Positions 45,853 to 53,319 of a stretch of DNA of 64,000 nt are shown here, piece by piece. The stretch is from Vulcanisaeta souniana JCM 11219 (GTDB lineage Archaea > Thermoproteota > Thermoprotei > Thermoproteales > Thermocladiaceae). The position numbers were made by a program, and so were the translations under genes. Each line of letters opens with the position of its first letter. Positions within the stretch are counted from its first letter, which is position 1. The stretch is taken from NCBI RefSeq assembly GCF_026000775.1, contig NZ_AP026830.1, forward strand, positions 733,056 to 797,055, in the 5' to 3' direction. The notes under the pieces were generated by a model. It ran no database searches. It saw only the letters and a program-made list of their open reading frames with translations, and had not been told where the DNA came from.

Positions 45853-46679
45853 TTAATCCATTGGCAGTTTATAGGCGTTGGGTTGTTGGTTATGTGGATA
45901 AGCTTTACATATTTAGCGGTTATAATTTCAATAGGGATCTTGTGTTGATTATACTGATGTATATTCCCTTTCTCATAATTGCCCTTGCCATAATATATCT
46001 AGTGCCTCAATTATTCATGTTCAGGATCTTAATACTTATCCTGGCGATTGTATTTCTCATTGATTATTTATCGATCCTCATGTACGTGAATGCCAAGGTT
46101 CATATCAGGGTTGGACACTTTGAAAGGCATTTAACTGATACGTTAATAACGATGATACCCCTTGTGGCAAGCGGCATGACCCTTGAGGAGTTAATTAATA
46201 CCTTAGCGGTGATCGAGCGTGATCCGTATATAGCCAGGGAATTTAAGTTAATACTTAGGGACACCCGGGAGGGCGGTATGGACATACTCACGGCGCTCAG
46301 GGCAAGCCTTAATCGCGTTCCCTCCAGGACCTATAATGAAGTCTTTGGGTTACTTGCCGAGACCTACCTAGTCAGTGGTAATGTGGCTGATCTACTAATG
46401 CTGAAGCTTGAGTACTTGACCAGGAATAAGTATAATAAGTTGAGGAGTGTGACGCAGACGCTGGGTCTCCTCATGGAGACGTACCTGGTAATGGCATTAC
46501 TACTGCCTGTACTACTCGTGCTGATTGTAGTCACATTAACACCGCTGGGACCTATATACCTGGGTCCTCTAACTCTTAATCCAACCCTCGTATTAATACT
46601 AACAACCCTCGTATACTCACCGGTCATGGGCTATGTGATTTATATATTGATAGATTCAACCGTGTCCTCAGCGGAGTAA
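45849..46679 (+). CDS. Second half-size TadB/TadC-like pilus platform protein
   Basis: A 276-residue T2SF-family membrane protein with helices near residues 35-55, 60-80, 205-230 and 240-270. The core reads LTDTLITMIPLVASGMTLEE, DIAREF-like DPYIAREFKLILRDTREGGM and SGNVADLLMLKLEYLTRNKY. Its TTG start overlaps the ATPase stop by four bases, so it is translationally coupled to it. Together with the other half-size protein it would replace a single two-domain platform, as TadB and TadC do in bacteria. Confidence 0.8.
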   Translation: MINPLAVYRRWVVGYVDKLYIFSGYNFNRDLVLIILMYIPFLIIALAIIYLVPQLFMFRILILILAIVFLIDYLSILMYVNAKVHIRVGHFERHLTDTLITMIPLVASGMTLEELINTLAVIERDPYIAREFKLILRDTREGGMDILTALRASLNRVPSRTYNEVFGLLAETYLVSGNVADLLMLKLEYLTRNKYNKLRSVTQTLGLLMETYLVMALLLPVLLVLIVVTLTPLGPIYLGPLTLNPTLVLILTTLVYSPVMGYVIYILIDSTVSSAE

Positions 46680-46823
46680 GCCATCATGCCCACTTATACT
46701 AATTCTAGGGTTATGATAATACACGTTCTGTCGTGAATAATATCGTAAAGTTTCTTGGTACAATTCCCATTGCAAAAAGGAGGCATTATTGTTAATTTAA
46801 AACAATTGTTTCTCATTACGCAT

Positions 46824-47111
46824 TTATTGCTGCTGGGTCTTCTGTTGTTCTTGTTTTGTTTCTTCTTCGAGTTTTTTGAGTTCTGTTTCTATTTCTTTCT
46901 CTATTTCCTCTATGGGTTTTGGTGGTGGTGTTGTGGCTAGTGCGTAGCCCACCCAGGCCAGTATTCCGAAGATCACTATTACGGCCAGCGTATCCGTTAT
47001 TTGAAGCACGGGCATTGAATAAGGCGTGAAGAAAACCAAGTATATGTAGGCCAGTATGATTATTATTGATATAACAAGCAACCCAGTACCAACAACCTTA
47101 TCCCTACTCAT
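46824..47111 (-). CDS. Small membrane protein with acidic coiled-coil tail
   Basis: A 95-residue protein with two membrane helices (residues about 6-28 and 38-60) and a highly charged Glu/Lys/Gln tail (EEIEKEIETELKKLEEETKQ) that should form a coiled coil in the cytosol. ATG 47111 follows TATA-like gcttattaagtg by about 27 bases; the frame extends to 47144 but that part is unlikely to be translated. Function unknown. It stands alone next to the pilus locus. Confidence 0.6.
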   Translation of the reverse strand: MSRDKVVGTGLLVISIIIILAYIYLVFFTPYSMPVLQITDTLAVIVIFGILAWVGYALATTPPPKPIEEIEKEIETELKKLEEETKQEQQKTQQQ

Positions 47112-47410
47112 TAAAACCAACACACAAAAACACTTAATAAGCATTACGTGACCCGACCCCGAAAAACCTACTATCCTCGTATTAACACTATTAACGGTTT
47201 ATGTCCTCTGTATTTGTTGTTTTGTTCCATCTATCTCATGCCTTTTCCTTCCCTCAAGCTTCATTGTACATTGGAGAAACGCACAAGACCAACTTAGACA
47301 AAACCATGTACAAATAGAGTAAATAAAAACGATGCAATTAATTCGTTAAATGATCATGAACACCAATAAAGCGCCAAGACAACACAAAGGTTTAGAATAG
47401 ATCAACGCGC
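47112..47410. other. Intergenic region
   Basis: 299 bases with the promoter of the small membrane protein at its left end. No supported gene or obvious repeat was seen in the rest. Confidence 0.4.
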
Positions 47411-48496
47411 CTAAATAACCTCTGTATAGATCTCAATGCCTAAGGATTTAGCTAGCTCCATGGCCCTATCATCGACATATGGCGAAATCATCACAAGCCT
47501 TGGCTTAATGCCATTAACCTTCTCATAAAGCCTGCCAATTCTCCAGAACTCGGCTACATCGCCTCTGGAAAGGCTCGACTTAACCTCAACAAGTATGTAT
47601 GTACCATCCCTCACAACAATATCAACATCAATAATTGCAGGATGACCATAAACCTCACCGCCTATGTCATTATAAGTCCATTTCTCAACCTTAGCCGCAC
47701 CCAGTATCTTCTCAACAACACCCTTCATACCCTCCCTAAAAGCCTCCTCTGAAATAACTCCCCACCTAGCACCCAGCGCGTCCAACTTCCTGTTAATACC
47801 CATTACAAACCTGTTGAAGTCCTCCCTTAAATTCCTCAACTCGGTCTCAATAGCCTCAAACCTCTTATATGCCTCCTCCCACCTTTTCTCATTTTCCTGC
47901 CATCTCTTCTCATTCTCCTGCCACCTCCTCTCCTGGTCCTCCCTAAATGCCCTAAACTCCTGCCATAGTCTGTTGTTTTCTTGCCATAGTTTTTCTATGT
48001 TTTCATTGATTCTATTGTTCTCCTCCCATAGTTTGTTTACGTCGGCTCTAAGGGCGTTTTGTCCCTCCTGTAATGCCTTGACTTGTTCCTGGAGTGCCTT
48101 GATGGCTTCCCATATTTTCCTGTTCTCCTCCCAGAGCTTGTTCTGCCCCTCCTGGAGGCTCTTCACGGCCTCCCATAGTTTTTCCTGGTTTTCCCTCAAC
48201 GCCCTAACTTCCTGCCATAGTTTCTCGATGTTTTCGTTTATCCTCCTTACCTCCTGCCAAATCTTGTTATTTTCCTCCCATAACTTACCTTGATCCTCAC
48301 GCAACGCCCTAACCTCCCCCCAAAGCCTCTCCTGACCCTCCACAAGCCTCTGAACAACCCTCGCCAAATCACTAACAGCACTCACCAACTCCCTAATTGA
48401 AGACTGAACATCACTAATACCCAAAAGCCCAACCACAGCTAATCTAAAAACCTCATCCTCCCTAAGCAACCTAAGCAATTCATCCTTAATGCTCAC
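47411..48496 (-). CDS. DUF3782-type protein: long coiled coil plus PD-(D/E)XK nuclease-like domain
   Basis: A 361-residue protein. Residues about 50-245 are a near-continuous coiled coil built of repeats such as EKLWQEVRALRENQEKLWEA, with a Trp or Leu at regular places. The C-terminal part (about 260-361) is a PD-(D/E)XK-like domain: DVDIVVRDGTYILVEVKSSL supplies the Asp, Glu and Lys, followed by RLVMISPYVDDRA. The family (DUF3782/DUF1626, COG5493) is common in Thermoproteales and uncharacterised. GTG 48496 was chosen because tataaacc (about 48520-48527) lies 28 bases upstream; the frame begins at 48583. Confidence 0.78.
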   Translation of the reverse strand: MSIKDELLRLLREDEVFRLAVVGLLGISDVQSSIRELVSAVSDLARVVQRLVEGQERLWGEVRALREDQGKLWEENNKIWQEVRRINENIEKLWQEVRALRENQEKLWEAVKSLQEGQNKLWEENRKIWEAIKALQEQVKALQEGQNALRADVNKLWEENNRINENIEKLWQENNRLWQEFRAFREDQERRWQENEKRWQENEKRWEEAYKRFEAIETELRNLREDFNRFVMGINRKLDALGARWGVISEEAFREGMKGVVEKILGAAKVEKWTYNDIGGEVYGHPAIIDVDIVVRDGTYILVEVKSSLSRGDVAEFWRIGRLYEKVNGIKPRLVMISPYVDDRAMELAKSLGIEIYTEVI

Positions 48497-48924
48497 ATTA
48501 AGAATAGGAATTATGAAAAATATAAACCTACCGCAAATAATTATGCATATGATTTCCTCATTACCATAAGAGTAATGACTCAAGGGGGTTAGTTACATGC
48601 ATTGCTCAATTAAGGAAAGACTTAGTCATTTCTAGGAGGGTAATCAGTAATGTTTTTGGGTTTAAGTTAAGGTTGTTAATTTGATTTTAACGCTTTAATT
48701 GTATTCTTCTTATTATCATGATTAGGGCTTCACATAAGGGCTTGTTTTTAGAAGAAATAGGGATTTTAGGTACCGTACCATGTTGTGATTGACCTTTATG
48801 AACGTAGTAAATATTTACCGCATCGTCGCACAGTGCGGGCTTGAATGAGCCGTGTTTTCTTTTATTCATATTGTCCATTTGGGTAATGCTTAATTATTTT
48901 ATTGTTTTTATTTAATTGATAGTT
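48497..48924. other. Gap with a possible transposase fragment
   Basis: No intact gene. On the minus strand 48687-48878 reads HGSFKPALCDDAVNIYYVHK then GTVPKIPISSKNKPLCEALI; the order D, then K...PxIPISxKNxPxxEAL recalls the middle of DDE transposases, but it is short and has no start or end fitting such a gene. No terminal inverted repeats were seen. I regard it as a weak remnant. The TATA-like run ttattttattg (about 48893-48903) serves the next gene. Confidence 0.3.
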
Positions 48925-49677
48925 ATGGATTTCCTTAAGTGCCAAGTTCTGGAGGACTTATTACCTACTGGTTTTCCCTTCGGTTACCTGGTTCTCATCC
49001 GTGGCGACCTGGGCATGGGCAAGACTCTTCTCGTTAAATTGCTTGCCCGAAGTATTCTGAGCAATTACCCACTTGTTTATGTCTCGTTTGATGATAATCC
49101 TGAGACAGTGAGTAATGACCTCAAGGACCTAAGCAACAAACTCTTCATAATTGATGGCTTTTCATTAGGCGATCAACGGCGAACCAAGTCACCCAATGTT
49201 ATTGATGCAATTACCGAACTGGATCCCGGGCAATTAATTAGTAAGGTTAGTCAAGCAGTTTACTCGAGGGGGGCCCGTGGGTTGATAATTGACTCCATCA
49301 ATGACCTGCTCATCAACATCGACCCAAGGGGCTTAATCGCAACGCTTAAGCAATTGAAGTCACTATCAAGGTTTTACAACATGATGACGTTCATAGTAGC
49401 CCACGTAACCACTGAGGACATTGGTAACCTACTCAATAGTATTGAGTACGTATTCGACGGAGTGATAGAGATGGAGTTCGATGAAAACATGGCAAACTTG
49501 GGCATACCCGTCAGGAGAATGAGGGTTAAGAGGATGAAGGGTGTGTCGCACTCAATGAATTGGTACTACTTCACCACGGCCAAGGGCACGATAGTTCCCG
49601 TGGACATTAACGAAATAAGGAACATGCTGAAGAACACCCTAGAGGACCTGGGAATTCAGATACAGAGTAGCCAATAG
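48925..49677 (+). CDS. KaiC-like RecA-superfamily ATPase
   Basis: A 250-residue single RecA/KaiC-like domain. Walker A is IRGDLGMGKTLLVKLLARSI (residues about 28-47), Walker B ARGLIIDSINDLLINIDP, with the KaiC-like FDDNPETV between. The C-terminal part ends in KRMKGVSHSMNWYYFTTAKG, typical of KaiC-type strands. Archaeal single-domain KaiC proteins act in archaellum/chemotaxis (FlaH) or signalling; here it is not next to filament genes. TTG 48916 is an alternative start; ATG 48925 is preferred. Confidence 0.78.
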   Translation: MDFLKCQVLEDLLPTGFPFGYLVLIRGDLGMGKTLLVKLLARSILSNYPLVYVSFDDNPETVSNDLKDLSNKLFIIDGFSLGDQRRTKSPNVIDAITELDPGQLISKVSQAVYSRGARGLIIDSINDLLINIDPRGLIATLKQLKSLSRFYNMMTFIVAHVTTEDIGNLLNSIEYVFDGVIEMEFDENMANLGIPVRRMRVKRMKGVSHSMNWYYFTTAKGTIVPVDINEIRNMLKNTLEDLGIQIQSSQ

Positions 49678-49716
49678 ATTTTTAATTAAAAATGCTTTTT
49701 TATTTATATAATGAAT

Positions 49717-51012
49717 TTATTCCACAAATACGCTTAGATCCATACCTTTTGTCTCTTTATAAAGTAATGCCACTAATATTATTGGTATTACAATTAATGG
49801 AAATAGCCAGTAAATTGGAGCTAATGGTGTTTTAAGTGTAGCTACTAAGTATGTAACTATAAATGGTGTAAATCCACCTAAGATTGCTACGCCTAAATTA
49901 TAAGAAAATGCTACACCGGTATATCTTGATACCGTCGGGAAGATTTCCGCAAGCATCTGGCCATAGGCACCATTATATACGGCATGTAATGCTTCTTCAA
50001 TTATATAGAATGTAAGTACAACAGTAAAGAATGGGTATTTAACTATTAAGAAATAGAACGGAAATACTAATATTGCTTCACCAATTAAGCCAGCAAGCAC
50101 TATGGGTTTTCTACCAATAATGTCCGTTAAGTACGCAAAAGGCAATGTAAGTACGAAGTACACAGCAGAGGCTATAAACGTTATGAAAGTTGCCTCTGAA
50201 TAAGCAAAATGGACATACTTTGTCAAATAAGTAACACCATATACAATATATGTATATGATAGTGGAACGCCAGCAAGAAATAACGCCATCAATAACATTA
50301 ATACATATCGACCTTTAGTAACTATGGGGGCCACTGGTACCCTAAGGACCTTTCTCTGTTTTCTAATTTCATCAAATACTGGAGTTTCAGTTAACCTAAC
50401 TCTTATGTAGAAACCAACTACTGCTATTACAACACCTATGATAAAGAGGACCCTCCATCCATAAGCCGCAAATGCCGATTTAGACATCGTACTGGAGAAC
50501 AAGGTCAGAAGGCCCGTAGTTAATAATCCACTTTGTGCCATCTGTACTATGCCTACAAAAAATCCCCTTCTTTCCTTAGGTGCAAGCTCAGCAACCATGG
50601 TTATGCCACCACCCCATTCGCCACCTAATGAAAAGCCTTGTATTAATCTTAAAATTACGAGAAGCACTGGAGCCCAAATACCAACCTCCCCATATGTCGG
50701 TAATAAACCCATAAATAATGATGCAAAGGCCATGAGGATTATTGGTATCATAAAAGTGCTTCTTCTACCCCATTTATCTCCTAACCATCCAAAGAATAAA
50801 GAACCAATAGGTCTCATTGCGAACCCTGTTCCAAACACAGCAAAGTAATATAATAACGTGGTCGTCGGGTTAGTACTTGGGAAGAATAATGGCCCAATAA
50901 TTGTAGCTAAGAAGCCAAATAATGTAAAATCATAAAATTCAAGGAACGTACCGAAAAAGGAAGCTAAAGATGCCTCATATGCAAGTTTAATAATGCTTCT
51001 TCCCATCGCCAT
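49717..51012 (-). CDS. MFS metabolite:H+ symporter (MHS family)
   Basis: A 431-residue 12-helix transporter of the metabolite/H+ symporter group, which takes up organic acids or polyols. Signature parts are GWLGDKWGRRSTFMIPIIL, LILRLIQGFSLGGEWGGGIT and ERRGFFVGIVQMAQSGLL. Start at ATG 51012 lies about 30 bases from a TATA-like box shared with the divergent peptidase gene; the frame extends to 51024. Divergent pairing with an M20 peptidase might link uptake to hydrolysis. Confidence 0.82.
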   Translation of the reverse strand: MAMGRSIIKLAYEASLASFFGTFLEFYDFTLFGFLATIIGPLFFPSTNPTTTLLYYFAVFGTGFAMRPIGSLFFGWLGDKWGRRSTFMIPIILMAFASLFMGLLPTYGEVGIWAPVLLVILRLIQGFSLGGEWGGGITMVAELAPKERRGFFVGIVQMAQSGLLTTGLLTLFSSTMSKSAFAAYGWRVLFIIGVVIAVVGFYIRVRLTETPVFDEIRKQRKVLRVPVAPIVTKGRYVLMLLMALFLAGVPLSYTYIVYGVTYLTKYVHFAYSEATFITFIASAVYFVLTLPFAYLTDIIGRKPIVLAGLIGEAILVFPFYFLIVKYPFFTVVLTFYIIEEALHAVYNGAYGQMLAEIFPTVSRYTGVAFSYNLGVAILGGFTPFIVTYLVATLKTPLAPIYWLFPLIVIPIILVALLYKETKGMDLSVFVE

Positions 51013-51036
51013 CACTCTCAACAAATTAATCAGTAA

Positions 51037-51048
51037 CTCTTAAATTTT
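51037..51048. promoter_or_regulatory. Shared palindromic TATA-like box between divergent genes
   Basis: ctcttaaatttt, centred near 51042, about 30 bases from both the MFS start at 51012 and the peptidase start at 51072. The aaattt core reads the same on both strands, so one box could serve both directions. It also picks these starts over the longer frames. Confidence 0.45.
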
Positions 51049-51071
51049 ACTCTAAAATAATGCTTTACAAT

Positions 51072-52403
51072 ATGAAAACTGAATTACTAGATCTCTTAGG
51101 AACGCTTATTGAGTTTAATACTATAAATGATCCCGATAATGGTAAAACGCCTGATCCTGGTGTTATCGATTTCGTGGAGGGCGTATTAAATGGGCTTGGC
51201 GTGAGGACCAGGGTTTTGGTTAGTCATGGCTATAGGAGCGTGGTTGGCGTCGTCGGTTCTGGCGAGCCCCGCGTACTACTTTTGGCACACCTCGATGTTG
51301 TTCCGTTTATACGCAGTGAGTGGAAGTATGACCCGCTTAGGTTAACGGTTGAGGGTGACCTTGCGTATGGTCGTGGCGCACTTGATGATAAGGGTAATGT
51401 GGCTGCCGTACTTAAGGCCTTGGAGGACTTGGTGGGTATTGGTAGGGGCACGGTAATTGTTGCGTTCACTACTGATGAGGAGGTTGGGGGTGAGAATGGG
51501 GCTAGGGTGGTTAGGGATTACCTATTGGATAATGGCCTTAGGCCGAATTATGTGGTTAATGCTGATGGTCAGTCAATGGTTATTATAAATAGGAGGAGGG
51601 CGATATTCAATGCCAGGGTTAGGTCTAAGGTTGAGAGGGCCGTGGTTAATGGGCGTAGGGAGACCATTAGGTTTCAGCTTGATTATAAGGTCACGCCTCC
51701 ATACCACGCGGCGTACTTCATTGGCGGTGTTGATACGCACCCAGTCATTGCCCTCTCACAGTACGTATGGCTTAACAATATTTATGTGGCTAGCCTTAGG
51801 GGTGGTTTTGTTAAGAGTAATGTTACGCCGACCTGGGTTGAGGCTGACGTGGTCAAGCCCTGCAGTGATTGTCCACAGCAGGAGGTTGATGCGGGGCTCA
51901 CGAGGCTCGTTAAGGCCCTACTACCGTTGACTAGGTTCGTGCCTAGGGTCAAGGCGCAGAGTGTTTATGGTGTCACAGCCACGCCCAATGTCTATAGGGT
52001 TGTTGGTGATTACCATGAATTCGTGATTAATGTTAGGGCCATGACCGACGATGCAAAGGCCATTGAGGAGACAATGAATGAGGCATTAAAAGAGGACTTC
52101 CAGGGAATTGAGGTTAAGGTTGAAGGCGAGGGCGGTGGGGGCTACCTATACACTCCACGTGACTCGAGGCTCGTTAGTCTGGCCAGTGAGGTACTTGGTG
52201 AGCTTGGCCTTGAGGCCAGGGTTATGGAGATGGCGGGTGCAAGTGATGCCAGGTATTTCTCGCCGCTTGGTATTGAGACCATAGACTTCGGCCCATTAGG
52301 CGGCAATGCCCATGGCCCAAATGAGTATGTGAATGTGAAGTCCTTAGAATTCACGAGCAGGTTCTACTCATTATTAGTTAGGCGATTAAAACCCAGTGAT
52401 TAA
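51072..52403 (+). CDS. M20-family metallopeptidase/deacylase (ArgE/DapE-like)
   Basis: A 443-residue zinc-dependent amidohydrolase. LLAHLDVVP carries the first metal His, GRGALDDKGNVAAVLKAL the shared Asp and next Asp, FTTDEEVGGENGARVV the catalytic Glu-Glu, NADGQSMV the Asp ligand, and GGNAHGPNEYV the last His. A central inserted dimerisation domain (about 185-330) has VTPPYHAAYFIGGVDTHPVI. Members remove acyl groups or cut dipeptides (e.g. lysine or arginine biosynthesis). ATG 51072 fits the shared promoter; 51060 is an alternative. The substrate is unknown. Confidence 0.82.
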   Translation: MKTELLDLLGTLIEFNTINDPDNGKTPDPGVIDFVEGVLNGLGVRTRVLVSHGYRSVVGVVGSGEPRVLLLAHLDVVPFIRSEWKYDPLRLTVEGDLAYGRGALDDKGNVAAVLKALEDLVGIGRGTVIVAFTTDEEVGGENGARVVRDYLLDNGLRPNYVVNADGQSMVIINRRRAIFNARVRSKVERAVVNGRRETIRFQLDYKVTPPYHAAYFIGGVDTHPVIALSQYVWLNNIYVASLRGGFVKSNVTPTWVEADVVKPCSDCPQQEVDAGLTRLVKALLPLTRFVPRVKAQSVYGVTATPNVYRVVGDYHEFVINVRAMTDDAKAIEETMNEALKEDFQGIEVKVEGEGGGGYLYTPRDSRLVSLASEVLGELGLEARVMEMAGASDARYFSPLGIETIDFGPLGGNAHGPNEYVNVKSLEFTSRFYSLLVRRLKPSD

Positions 52404-52448
52404 AAATAATTCTTGTTTTTTGAACCAGTTAATTTTCCCTGCCTGGAC

Positions 52449-52751
52449 TTAGTATAGTAAGATGAAGACCACGAGGCCGTAAATCGCTATTGCCTCTGCT
52501 AACGCGACGAACACCAAGTAAAGCGCGAATAGCTCCCTCCTCTCAACCAAGGCGCTTACTGAGGCAGCACCAGCAATGCCGATGCCAATACCAGCACCAA
52601 GAGCCGCAAGACCAAAACCAATACCAGCACCCAAAGCCCTGGCCGCTAAGACTTGAGCCTGATCACTTGCTTGTGCATGAACGACTAAGGCCGCAAGGCT
52701 AAGCACTAGCATTGTCATTACCAAGGCCCTGATAATCCTCCTGTCCACCAT
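52449..52751 (-). CDS. atpK: A-type ATP synthase proteolipid, subunit K/c
   Basis: A 100-residue proteolipid that forms the rotor ring for H+ transport. An N-terminal signal-like segment (residues 8-27, ending VVHAQA) precedes two helices. Helix 1 is LGAGIGFGLAALGAGIGIGI; helix 2 is FALYLVFVALAEAIAIYGLV, with Glu in ALAEAIAI as the proton-binding residue. Intact and full length. The rest of the ATP synthase genes are not in the window, so it is a detached subunit gene. Confidence 0.9.
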   Translation of the reverse strand: MVDRRIIRALVMTMLVLSLAALVVHAQASDQAQVLAARALGAGIGFGLAALGAGIGIGIAGAASVSALVERRELFALYLVFVALAEAIAIYGLVVFILLY

Positions 52752-52855
52752 CGACGAATCAATACATAATACATTATTAAAATTTTATTCCAGAAGAAAC
52801 GATTGCGAACCCACAACACAAAAAACTTAAAACAAACAAAACCAACCAAGAAAAC

Positions 52856-52943
52856 GCCGGGGTGGCCGAGCACGGTTAAGGCGCGGGCCTGCTAAGTCCG
52901 TCCCCGCAAGGGGGCCCGGGTTCAAATCCCGGCCCCGGCACCA
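52856..52943 (+). tRNA. tRNA-Ser (GCT), CCA encoded
   Basis: A class II tRNA of 88 bases. The acceptor arms GCCGGGG and CCCCGGC pair perfectly; the anticodon stem CGGGC/GTCCG flanks loop CTGCTAA, giving anticodon GCT (Ser, AGY codons). The long variable arm TCCCCGCAAGGGGG forms a hairpin; the T arm is CCGGG-TTCAAAT-CCCGG. The 3' CCA is encoded (52941-52943). The discriminator base at 52940 is A, whereas Ser tRNAs usually have G73. T-rich sequence follows. Confidence 0.92.
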
Positions 52944-53319
52944 ATTTTCCATTTCTTATTATCACTCCATTGGCAGACGGATGAACCTCTAATTCACTAT
53001 AATGTCAGTGTGATCCCAACCCAATTGAACTAAAATGCCAAACCCCTTACCATTAAGGCATTAAATGCTGACATTATCTCACTAAGTTTTTCTCTCTATG
53101 TCACGATAAAGATCCTTATTGCCTTGCTTTTTCAGTCCTGCGGTCAATTCATAAGACTTGTTATACTGGCCCTTAAGTTGTGACGTAAGGATCGACTTAA
53201 ATAACACGATTGAGTCGGTTGTAAATAATGACAAAGAATATGACGTATGTTTGATGGGTGTTGTAAGTAGTTACGGAAATAATGAATGAGGACCCGGAGG
53301 ATCGATCATGGTGATTTTT
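52944..53319. other. Intergenic region between tRNA-Ser and rps12
   Basis: 376 bases. The minus strand holds an open frame of about 65 codons with no start codon (stop at 53092-53094), reading SLFTTDSIVLFKSILTSQL then KGQYNKSYELTAGLKKQGNK. It looks coding-like but no family is recognised; it may be a small gene fragment. No rps7 gene follows rps12 here. Confidence 0.3.

Noticed and set aside
46755..46940. Phe-rich plus-strand frame
   Set aside because: It is the complement of the acidic coiled-coil tail of the small membrane protein gene and is a shadow frame.
47814..48293. Ser/Phe-rich 159-codon plus-strand frame
   Set aside because: It is the mirror of the repetitive coiled-coil region of the DUF3782-type gene.
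48687..48878. Insertion sequence
   Set aside because: Only a short transposase-like piece was seen, with no terminal inverted repeats or target duplication.
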